From: DSNY01 sp016861185
GTDB lineage: Bacteria > Pseudomonadota > Gammaproteobacteria > Burkholderiales > Burkholderiaceae_F
Direction: 5' to 3'
Assembly (NCBI GenBank): GCA_030263275.1
Contig: SZOR01000009.1
Coordinates: 1 to 64,000, forward strand
Length of the DNA stretch: 64,000 bases
The translations under genes were made by a program, and so were the position numbers. The notes beneath the pieces were generated by a model. The model ran no database searches. It was not told where the DNA came from and saw only the letters and a list, made by a program, of their open reading frames with translations. Shown here in pieces: positions 1 through 7,180 of the stretch (position 1 is its first letter; each line of letters opens with the position of its first letter).

Positions 1-229
1 CCCGCAGCAGTCCCCACCGCAGATATACTGCGTCAACTTCGTTAGCAACAAACGCTGCCTCGATTTTGTCCCTCAAGTCCTGTCCGGCTTCGAGAAACTC
101 CATTCGCACGGTGAGTTCCCGAACCATGCGGGTCAGTTCAATTCTTCGCCCAAATGACATCCGGCGGATTGTAAACGTCACGCCCGGTATCGCCTGCGAT
201 GGAATCGTGACTTCGCTGCTGTAGTGCAC
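1..229 (-). CDS. Phage-like protein of unknown function, 3' end cut by window edge
   Basis: This reading frame runs off the left edge, so only the first 76 or so residues are visible. It follows the tail-tube-like gene with no gap: a GGAGG lies directly after that gene's TGA, and the first in-frame start is the GTG at 229. That GTG overlaps the GGAGG, so the true start could be a later codon such as the ATG at 160. The visible protein is mixed charged and helical, with a motif RRMSFGRRIELTR followed by a segment rich in Glu and Ala. I do not recognise a named family. Its place straight after a tail-tube-like gene is where many phages put tail-assembly chaperone genes, which is only a positional guess. 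Codon use is far less GC-biased than in the chromosomal genes to the right, in line with phage origin. Confidence 0.45.
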   Translation of the reverse strand, partial: MHYSSEVTIPSQAIPGVTFTIRRMSFGRRIELTRMVRELTVRMEFLEAGQDLRDKIEAAFVANEVDAVYLRWGLLR

Positions 230-233
230 CTCC

Positions 234-1010
234 TCAGGCGAAGGCGATGGAGATTTCATCGTTGAAAGTCCCTTGTGCCCGGCTATCGGTGAAACGCCAT
301 TGCAATCGCGTGTCGGTGTCGTCAAACTCCGGTATGTCGGGCACCACACTCTTCAAGTACACACCACAAAGCTGTGTTGACTGAATGCCGAGTTGAAACA
401 TCACTTCGATTGGAGAATGCTGTTTCGCCGCTTGATACAGGCTCCTTATGTGCTCATTATCCTGTTCGAATAGCGAAATCTGGGCTCGAACTGTTCGCGA
501 GCCGGCGCTGATGCATCGCGGCCGATCCATTCCGAACTCGCGCTCCCTCAAGTCGATGCCGTTGTTGATCGCGATTTCCGCTTCTGTTATAGTCCAAACC
601 CGCTCGGCCGTGCTTCCCATCCAAGCTTGACCCAAATGACCAGGCACTACTGAATAAGCTGGTTCGGTGACTTCCGGTTCAATGGGAAACTGTGTGAGAG
701 AACCTTGCCCACTTTCGAAGCTGACGTTGTCAACCAGGTCCGCTGCCAGCCCGCCGAACTGAAATCCATGGTAATCTCCATTCACTCTGATCGCCAGGTC
801 GTTGACCGCCGCTCCAGTCACAATTCTTTGTACAGAGGTCTCCGGGCTCCAGTAGTCGAAAACACTCACACTTCGCAATTGTGTAGCTGGCATGTACGTC
901 ACTGTCGGCTCAAATGCCATTCCAGGTGCGACCCACACAGTGAATGGGGCGTTGACCAGCACGGACTGGCTGTCGATAATGGCTGTGACGAAGCGGAGTT
1001 CTCCTCCCAA
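234..1010 (-). CDS. Probable phage tail tube protein, 5'-truncated
   Basis: The protein (258 residues from a TTG at 1010) is rich in beta-strand-forming sequence. Its C-terminal half has the look of a phage tail tube subunit: an INNGID turn, a conserved-looking REFG, a SPIEVMFQLG strand and a closing DEISIAFA. The name rests on pattern memory, not a search. The 5' end is odd. The frame stays open upstream of the TTG to about 1094 (an in-frame TGA lies at 1095-1097) with no ATG or GTG, and the residues just upstream (GSHGLTAGQAIS) look like a continuation of the same protein. The gene therefore appears to have lost its beginning where phage-like DNA meets the chromosomal outer-membrane gene that ends at 1066. 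GC content is visibly lower than in every gene to the right. It may be a non-functional remnant. Confidence 0.5.
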   Translation of the reverse strand: MGGELRFVTAIIDSQSVLVNAPFTVWVAPGMAFEPTVTYMPATQLRSVSVFDYWSPETSVQRIVTGAAVNDLAIRVNGDYHGFQFGGLAADLVDNVSFESGQGSLTQFPIEPEVTEPAYSVVPGHLGQAWMGSTAERVWTITEAEIAINNGIDLREREFGMDRPRCISAGSRTVRAQISLFEQDNEHIRSLYQAAKQHSPIEVMFQLGIQSTQLCGVYLKSVVPDIPEFDDTDTRLQWRFTDSRAQGTFNDEISIAFA

Positions 1011-1065
1011 GGAAATGGCTTGGCCAGCCGTTAGTCCATGAGATCCCGCGAAGCGAATGGTCCGG

Positions 1066-1587
1066 TCAGAAGCGGAACTGCAGGCCGACGCTGATCATCT
1101 CGCCGGGATCGCCGATGTCCTCGACTTCGGCGCGCAGCGTGAGCTGCTGCGTCAGCCGGTAGCTGAGCCCTGCGCCGATACCCAGCTCGACGTCGGAGTC
1201 CGAAGCGGAGATGCCGGGTCCCGAGACCTTGGCCTTCGCGTAGTGCACGCCGAGCTTGCCGAACAGCGAGAACTCGGGGCTGACCGGAAGCAGTCCGACC
1301 AGCGAACCGCCGAGCGCCCAAGCGGACGCTTCGACGGATGTTCCGAAACGCCGCTCGTTGCGATCGCCGAAGTCGGTGTACTGGATCTCCCACGCGAAGT
1401 TGCGATGAAACTGCTGTCCCGCGAACAGCTTGAAGCCGGTGTCGAAGTCGCTGTCGCCGATGGATGCGCCGAGGAAAGTACCCCAGCCGTCCGCCTGCGC
1501 CGCGCGACCGGCCTGCGCGTAGGCCGGCTGCACGGCGACCGCGGCGGCTATTGCGATGCCGGCCAGCCAATGCGTGCGTTTGATCAT
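1066..1587 (-). CDS. Small outer-membrane beta-barrel protein
   Basis: A 173-residue protein with a clear signal peptide (MIKR start, hydrophobic Ala/Val core, AYAQA cleavage site near residue 25). The rest alternates polar and hydrophobic residues as in an 8-stranded barrel of the OmpA-like/opacity class, and it ends in the C-terminal phenylalanine (LQFRF) recognised by the BAM assembly machinery. It should sit in the outer membrane; its role (adhesion, small porin or structural) cannot be told. It lies 122 bases downstream of purL on the same strand. An AAAGGTTGAAAG stretch before the ATG offers only a modest ribosome site. Its stop at 1066-1068 is within about 20 bases of the break with phage-like DNA, so its own downstream terminator may be missing. 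Confidence 0.75.
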   Translation of the reverse strand: MIKRTHWLAGIAIAAAVAVQPAYAQAGRAAQADGWGTFLGASIGDSDFDTGFKLFAGQQFHRNFAWEIQYTDFGDRNERRFGTSVEASAWALGGSLVGLLPVSPEFSLFGKLGVHYAKAKVSGPGISASDSDVELGIGAGLSYRLTQQLTLRAEVEDIGDPGEMISVGLQFRF

Positions 1588-1708
1588 CTTTCAACCTTTC
1601 ATCGATGGAGAGATTGCAGGGCGAACTGCGCTCCCCTGCATGGGAAATCGCCCCGATGCAAGTTTGCCGAACTTCGCGCCGCCGGAAGATCCCCTGCGCG
1701 TGGGGCGT

Positions 1709-4700
1709 TCAGCCTAGCCAGCGCCGCGCATTGCGGAACATCCGCATCCACGGCGAGTCCTCGCCAAGCCCCGGCGGCTGCCACGACATCTGCACCGTTC
1801 GGCGCACGCGTTCGGGGTGCGGCATCAGGATCGTGAAGCGCCCATCGGGCGTGGTCAGCCCCGTGATGCCGCCGGGCGAACCATTGGGGTTGTACGGGTA
1901 GCGTTCGGTCGGCCGTCCCTGCGAATCGACGTAACGCACCGCGACCAGCGCCTGCGCGCGGTCCTCTTCGCTGCGGAACACCGCGCGGCCTTCTCCGTGG
2001 GCATTGGCAATCGGCATCCGGCTGCCGGCCATGCCGGCGAGGAAGATCGAAGGCGAGTCGACGACCTCGACCATCACCAGCCGCGCCTCGAACTGCTCCG
2101 ACGCATTGCGCTCGAAGCGCGGCCAGTGCCGCGCGCCGGGGATCATCATCGACAGCTGGCTCATCATCTGGCAGCCGTTGCACACGCCCAGCGCGAACGT
2201 ATCGCCGCGGCCGAAGAACGCGGCGAACTGCTCGGCGAGCTTCGGGTTGTGCAGAATGGTCTTGGCCCAACCGCCTCCGCCGCCCAGCACGTCACCGTAG
2301 GAAAAGCCGCCGCAGGCGGCGAAGCCTTTGAAGTCCGCAAGCGAAGCGCGGCCGGCGAGCAGATCCGTCATGTGCACGTCGACCGCGGTGAAGCCGGCGC
2401 GGTCGAGCGCGCTCGCCATCTCGTACTGGCTGTTGACGCCCTGCTCGCGCAGGATCGCCACGCGCGGCCGCGCACCGGTCGCGATGAAAGGCGCGGCGAT
2501 GTCTTCGGCCGGATCGAACGTAAGCTGCATCGACAGCCCGCGGTCTTCCGCGTCGTCGATGCGCGCGTACTCCGCGTCGGCGCAGTCCGGATGGTCGCGC
2601 AGCCGCCCGATGCGCCACGACACCTCGCTCCACGCCTTCTGCAGCTCGACGCGTGGCCGGGAAAAGACCGATTTCGCGTCGCGCCAGACCTCGATCGCGT
2701 CGCGGTCGTTGGGTTTGCCGACGACGTGCGAGATCGCGCCCAGCCCCTCGGCGCGCAGCGCGTTCATCACGTCGCTTGCCTCGGCCGCGCGGACCTGCAG
2801 CACGAAGCCCAGCTCCTCGTTGAACAGCGCGCGCAGCGTGAACTCGTCGCGCCGCACCGCCACCTGCTCGGGCCGCACCTTGAAGTCGCCCCAGTCGGAA
2901 GCAACCGGATCCATCGCGAGGATGTCGATGTTCAGCGTCACGCCGCAATGGCCCGCGAAGGCCATCTCGCAGATCGTCGCGAACAGTCCGCCGTCGGAGC
3001 GATCGTGGTACGCGAGCACCTTGCCTTCGTTCGCCAGCTTGCGCACCGCTCGGACCGCCGCGGCGAGCCTGCCCGGATCGTCCACATCCGGCGCGTCGTT
3101 GCCGATCTGGCGGGTGACCTGCGCGAAGATCGATGCGCCGAGCCGCTGCTTGCCCGCCGAAAGATCGATCAGCACGAGTACTGTGTCGCCGGCGTCGGTG
3201 CGGAGCTGCGGCGTCAGCGAGCGCCGCACGTCGCCGACCGGCGCGCACGCCGAAACGATCAGCGAGACGGGCGACGCAACGAGCTTGTTTGCGCCGTCCT
3301 CCTGCCACGCCGTCTTCATCGACAGCGAGTCCTTTCCGACCGGGATGCTGATGCCGAGCCGTTTGCAGAACTCGCTCGCCGCGGCGACCGCGTCGAACAG
3401 CGCGGCGTCCTCGCCGGGCTGGCCGCACGCGGCCATCCAGTTGGCCGACAGCTTCACGCGCGCCAGTTCGACGTCGGCCGCGACGAGATTGGTCAGCGCT
3501 TCGCCGATCGCCATGCGCGACGCAGCGGCGGAATCGATCACCGCGACCGGCGTGCGCTCGCCCATCGCCATCGCCTCGCCCGCGTAGCCTTCGAAGTCGA
3601 GCAGCGCCACCGCGCAATCGGCCACCGGCACCTGCCATGGCCCGACCATCGGGTCGCGGCAGTTCAGCCCGCCGACCGAGCGGTCGCCGATCGTGATCAG
3701 GAAGCTCTTGTTCGCGACCGTGGGATGGCGCAGCACGTCGAACGTCACCTGCGCGAGATCGAATCCGCTCGTGTCGATCTTCGGCAGCGCGCGCGCGACG
3801 TGCGCGACATCGCGCTGCATCTTCGGCGGCTTGCCGAGCAGCACGTTCATCGGCATGTCGACCGCGGGCGGCTCGCCGGCGCGCGCGACGACGAGCCGGC
3901 CATCGTCGGCGATGGTGCCGATCACCGCATACGGGCAGCGCTCGCGCTTGCACAGCCAGTCGAACGCCGGCAGCCGATCGGGGGCGATCGCGAGCGCGTA
4001 GCGCTCCTGCGACTCGTTGCACCAGATCTCGAGCGGGCTCATGCCGCTCTCCTCGACCGGCACCTTCGCCAGATCGAAGCGCGCGCCCTTACCCGCGCTG
4101 TCGGCCAGTTCCGGCATGGCGTTCGACAGCCCGCCGGCGCCGACGTCGTGGATGCTGAGGATCGGGTTGTCGGCGCCGAGCGACCAGCAGCGGTCGATGA
4201 CTTCCTGCGCGCGCCGCTGGATCTCCGCGTTGCCGCGCTGGACCGAATCGAAGTCGAGCTGCTCGGTGTTGGCGCCGGCCCCGAGGCTGGACGCCGCGCC
4301 GCCGCCCAGCCCGATGCGCATGCCGGGCCCGCCAAGCTGGATCAGCAGCGTGCCCGCGGGCAGATCGCACTTGCTCGTCTGGTCGTCGCGGATGTTGCCG
4401 ATGCCGCCGGCGATCATGATCGGCTTGTGATAGCCGTAGCGCTGTCCGCCGACGTTCTGTTCGTACGCGCGGAAATAGCCGAGCAGGTTGGGCCGGCCGA
4501 ACTCGTTGTTGAACGACGCGGCGCCGATCGGCCCTTCGATCATGATCGCGAGCGCGTCGGCGATGCGCGACGGAAATCCGTAGTCCGTATCCGCGCGTTC
4601 GCCGCGCGTGACGTCGCCGTCGCTTTCCCAGGCTCGCCGCGCGCCGGGCAGCCGCAGGTGCGACACGCTGAAGCCGGCGAGCCCCGCCTTCGGCTTCGCG

Positions 4701-5758
4701 CCGCGTCCGGTCGCGCCTTCGTCGCGAATCTCGCCGCCGGCGCCGGTGGCGGCGCCCGGAAACGGCGAGATCGCGGTCGGATGGTTGTGCGTCTCGACCT
4801 TGAAGACGGTATGCGTCAGCTCGTCGCGCGCGGCGTATTCGATGCCGACGGCACCCTGCGCATGCTCGCTGCGCGGATACAGGCGGCGCGCGACGCGCCC
4901 CTCGATCACTGCCGCGTTGTCCTTGTACGCAACGATCGTGCCCTGCGGCGCGGCCGCGTGCGTCGCGCGGATCATGCCGAAGAGTGATTCCTCGCGCGGC
5001 TGCCCGTCGATCGTCCAGCGCGCATTGAAGATCTTGTGCCGGCAGTGCTCGGAATTGGCCTGCGCGAACATCATCAGCTCGACGTCGGTCGGGTCGCGCT
5101 GCATCGTGCGATACGCGTCGGCCAGGTAGTCGATCTCGTCGTCCGACAGCGCGAGCCCCATGTCGACGTTCGCACGTGCGAGCGCCGCCCGCCCCTGCGC
5201 CTGCAGCGGCACCGTCTGCATCGGTTTGCCGGGCAGCTCGCGAAACAGCGCGGACGCATCCGCGTGCGCGTCGAGCACGCTTTCGGTCATCCGGTCGTGC
5301 AGCAGCGCGGCGATGCGCTGCGCGACGTCGGCCGCGAGTTCCCGTTGCCCGCCGAACACACCTGCCTTCAGGGTCAGCGCGTAACGCGTGCCGCGCTCGA
5401 TGCGGGCGATGCGTTCGAGCCCGCAGTTGTGCGCGATGTCGGTCGCTTTGCTCGCCCACGGCGAGATCGTGCCGAGCCGCGGGACCACGAGCCAGGACGC
5501 GGACGCGCGCGCGCCCTCGGGCGCCGCCGCTTCGCCGTAGTCGAGCAGCCCGTCGAGGCGGGCGCGCGCGTCGGCGTCGAGCGCGCCGATCGCGTGGACG
5601 AAGTGAACGTGGCGCGCGCGGATCGCCGCGGCGTTCGGCTCGATCGCGCGGATGCGTTCGAGCAGGCGCGCAGCACGAAAGCTCGACAGCGCGTTCGGAC
5701 CGTCGAGCGCGAGGAAGGTGTCGGGAAGGCTCATGCGGAGGCGGGCTGCGCTCCGCAA
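1709..5758 (-). CDS. purL: Phosphoribosylformylglycinamidine synthase, one-piece PurL
   Basis: This enzyme carries out the fourth step of de novo purine synthesis: FGAR + glutamine + ATP to FGAM. At 1349 residues it is the long proteobacterial form, which fuses the FGAM synthase domains to a glutaminase. Visible marks are the ATP-site segment around EIRDEGATGRGAKPKAG, the two repeated synthase halves, and a C-terminal class I amidotransferase domain with nucleophile Cys1193 (GVCNGCQ) and His1314/Glu1316 (PHPER). The ATG at 5758 gives the normal N-terminus. A TATAAT hexamer 33 bases upstream (5791-5796) is a good -10 element. The gene is probably the start of a short unit with the barrel gene below it. 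Nothing in the protein looks damaged. Confidence 0.98.
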   Translation of the reverse strand: MRSAARLRMSLPDTFLALDGPNALSSFRAARLLERIRAIEPNAAAIRARHVHFVHAIGALDADARARLDGLLDYGEAAAPEGARASASWLVVPRLGTISPWASKATDIAHNCGLERIARIERGTRYALTLKAGVFGGQRELAADVAQRIAALLHDRMTESVLDAHADASALFRELPGKPMQTVPLQAQGRAALARANVDMGLALSDDEIDYLADAYRTMQRDPTDVELMMFAQANSEHCRHKIFNARWTIDGQPREESLFGMIRATHAAAPQGTIVAYKDNAAVIEGRVARRLYPRSEHAQGAVGIEYAARDELTHTVFKVETHNHPTAISPFPGAATGAGGEIRDEGATGRGAKPKAGLAGFSVSHLRLPGARRAWESDGDVTRGERADTDYGFPSRIADALAIMIEGPIGAASFNNEFGRPNLLGYFRAYEQNVGGQRYGYHKPIMIAGGIGNIRDDQTSKCDLPAGTLLIQLGGPGMRIGLGGGAASSLGAGANTEQLDFDSVQRGNAEIQRRAQEVIDRCWSLGADNPILSIHDVGAGGLSNAMPELADSAGKGARFDLAKVPVEESGMSPLEIWCNESQERYALAIAPDRLPAFDWLCKRERCPYAVIGTIADDGRLVVARAGEPPAVDMPMNVLLGKPPKMQRDVAHVARALPKIDTSGFDLAQVTFDVLRHPTVANKSFLITIGDRSVGGLNCRDPMVGPWQVPVADCAVALLDFEGYAGEAMAMGERTPVAVIDSAAASRMAIGEALTNLVAADVELARVKLSANWMAACGQPGEDAALFDAVAAASEFCKRLGISIPVGKDSLSMKTAWQEDGANKLVASPVSLIVSACAPVGDVRRSLTPQLRTDAGDTVLVLIDLSAGKQRLGASIFAQVTRQIGNDAPDVDDPGRLAAAVRAVRKLANEGKVLAYHDRSDGGLFATICEMAFAGHCGVTLNIDILAMDPVASDWGDFKVRPEQVAVRRDEFTLRALFNEELGFVLQVRAAEASDVMNALRAEGLGAISHVVGKPNDRDAIEVWRDAKSVFSRPRVELQKAWSEVSWRIGRLRDHPDCADAEYARIDDAEDRGLSMQLTFDPAEDIAAPFIATGARPRVAILREQGVNSQYEMASALDRAGFTAVDVHMTDLLAGRASLADFKGFAACGGFSYGDVLGGGGGWAKTILHNPKLAEQFAAFFGRGDTFALGVCNGCQMMSQLSMMIPGARHWPRFERNASEQFEARLVMVEVVDSPSIFLAGMAGSRMPIANAHGEGRAVFRSEEDRAQALVAVRYVDSQGRPTERYPYNPNGSPGGITGLTTPDGRFTILMPHPERVRRTVQMSWQPPGLGEDSPWMRMFRNARRWLG

Positions 5759-5790
5759 TGCGGCCGGGCTTCGGTCGGGAGCGCGCGCGG

Positions 5791-5819
5791 ATTATAGGCG
5801 GCGCCCTGAGCCTGCCGAA
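5791..5819 (-). promoter_or_regulatory. Putative sigma-70 promoter of purL
   Basis: On the minus strand a perfect TATAAT lies at 5796-5791. Seventeen bases upstream is TTCGGC (5819-5814), a weak -35 hexamer. Transcription would start near 5784 and leave a leader of about 26 bases. The -35 falls inside a short dispersed-repeat-like sequence (5804-5822). No purine-riboswitch or obvious PurR palindrome was seen. Confidence 0.5.
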
Positions 5820-5822
5820 GGG
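5804..5822. repeat. Short CCCTTCGGCAGGCTCAGGG-type repeat
   Basis: A 19-base sequence reading, on the minus strand, CCCTTCGGCAGGCTCAGGG. It closely resembles the short dispersed repeat (consensus near CCTTCGACAGGCTCAGG) scattered through many proteobacterial genomes. A related copy lies inside the uracil-DNA glycosylase gene near 41130. Here it sits directly upstream of purL and would contribute the -35 region of the promoter. Confidence 0.45.
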
Positions 5823-5852
5823 CGGCTCCCTCGTCGGCCGAGAGCCGACCCG

Positions 5853-7088
5853 TCAGAGATCGGAGTCCAGCGTGTTCGCCGCCGACATCGCGCGCAGCAG
5901 CGCCTGGTTGCACGCGGCCACGGGAATCGCGAGCGCGTCGATGTGCTTGCCGATCGCGATCGGGTCCGAGCGCTCGATCGATTCGATCAGCGCGAGATAG
6001 GTCGCGTACGGCCCGCGCCGGCGGACGATCGCGTCGACGACGTTCTCCGACAGCGCGATCAGCTCGAACAGCTGCTCGAACGGCGCGCCGGTAATGCGAT
6101 CGAGCAGCGAAAACGCGCCGGTGATGAACAGTTCGTCGCGCAACTCGGCTTCGCTGTCGCTCGCGCCGATGTACTCGAGGAACAGGCCGCGCCGGATCGA
6201 CGCGTGCATCAGCGGGAAGGTGTTCGTGTCCTTGGAGGCGGTGGCCAGCAGCAGCGACAGCCAGCGCATCATTTTCTTGTAACCGAGCATCATCACCGCG
6301 TGCTGGAAACTGGTGATCTGCACCGGCAGCCCGAACGCGGCCGAGTTGACGAGCCGCAGCAGCTTGAATGCGAGCGCGGGATCGCGTTTCAGCGTGGCGT
6401 CGATCTTCGACAGCTCGGCGTCGTCGCGCACGAGACGCAGCAGCTCGAGCACCACCGCCTGTCCGGGCTGCAGCGGGCGCACCTGCCGGTGCTGCGCGTC
6501 GTCGAGCGGCCAGCCGACGCTGGCGGTCGCGCCGCGCTCGAACGCAGCCTCGACGTCGGCCACCGTCTGCACGCCGGTCACGATGAACGGGATCTTGCGC
6601 GAGACGCCCGGGGGGGCGGCGAGCGGCGTGCCGTCTGCGCTCTTGCGGCGGTCCTCGTTCTGGTGGATCAACGAGTAGTCGAAGCATGCGAGCAACGCGG
6701 GCGGCAGCGGCACGTCGGGCCGGCCGCGCAGCGCGAGCCGCTTGCCGTCGCGGAACAGCCGCTGCGCCACGCCTTGCACTTCCGGGTCGCGCAGCGTGAC
6801 CGCCGGCACCTCGAGGATCGCGTTCTTCGGCGCCTGCCACTCGAACGCCGATTCGTCGAGGTTCGCGTCGAGCGGCGCAATCAGCACCGGCCCCGAAGCG
6901 TCGGGCCACACGGGGCTCAGCGAATCCAGAACGCGCCCGACAGGCAACCGCTCCTGCGCGCGCGCCGACAGTATCGTCAGCCGCGTGCCGATCGCCTTGC
7001 GCTTCTTGTCGATCAGCGGCGCATAGCAGATCGACAGCGTGCCGAGCACGCTGCCCTGGCCGACGTGGAGCTTTTCGGGCGCATTCAT
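5853..7088 (-). CDS. HDOD-domain signalling protein with degenerate EAL-like N-terminus
   Basis: A 411-residue cytoplasmic protein. Residues of about 200-400 form an HDOD domain (a non-catalytic relative of HD phosphohydrolases), recognisable from the helical run DPALAFKLLRLVNSAAFG and the following VMMLGYKKMMRWLSLLL. The first half resembles the EAL-like module of the YuxH/CdgJ group, but the glutamate and lysine signature residues of an active c-di-GMP phosphodiesterase are not apparent. It is probably a regulatory scaffold, not an enzyme. The start is the ATG at 7088 (MNAPEKLHVGQ). The frame stays open far upstream, but that part lies under the 5-oxoprolinase gene and is not coding. An inverted repeat (7093-7129) stands immediately before the start. 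The gene is 92 bases after the oxoprolinase, and whether it belongs to that operon is unclear. Confidence 0.85.
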   Translation of the reverse strand: MNAPEKLHVGQGSVLGTLSICYAPLIDKKRKAIGTRLTILSARAQERLPVGRVLDSLSPVWPDASGPVLIAPLDANLDESAFEWQAPKNAILEVPAVTLRDPEVQGVAQRLFRDGKRLALRGRPDVPLPPALLACFDYSLIHQNEDRRKSADGTPLAAPPGVSRKIPFIVTGVQTVADVEAAFERGATASVGWPLDDAQHRQVRPLQPGQAVVLELLRLVRDDAELSKIDATLKRDPALAFKLLRLVNSAAFGLPVQITSFQHAVMMLGYKKMMRWLSLLLATASKDTNTFPLMHASIRRGLFLEYIGASDSEAELRDELFITGAFSLLDRITGAPFEQLFELIALSENVVDAIVRRRGPYATYLALIESIERSDPIAIGKHIDALAIPVAACNQALLRAMSAANTLDSDL

Positions 7089-7092
7089 CGAG

Positions 7093-7129
7093 GGTCCCCG
7101 CGGGTGTCGCCCGACATTATTCGGGGACC
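7093..7129. repeat. Inverted repeat upstream of the HDOD gene
   Basis: Arms GGTCCCCG (7093-7100) and CGGGGACC (7122-7129) are exact complements separated by 21 bases. They frame an AT-richer core (GACATTATTC) immediately before the HDOD gene's ATG at 7088. The arrangement suits a regulator operator, or a weak terminator of the oxoprolinase gene that ends at 7181. No U-tract follows, which argues mildly against a terminator. Confidence 0.35.
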
Positions 7130-7180
7130 TCGGTACGACGAAGCGGCGAAATGCCGTCGGCGATGCGGCGATTTCCCTGG

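Noticed and set aside
1817..4987. A 1056-codon open frame on the plus strand
   Set aside because: It lies wholly antisense to purL, its translation is Arg/His/Ala-rich without any domain, and such frames are a by-product of high third-position GC.
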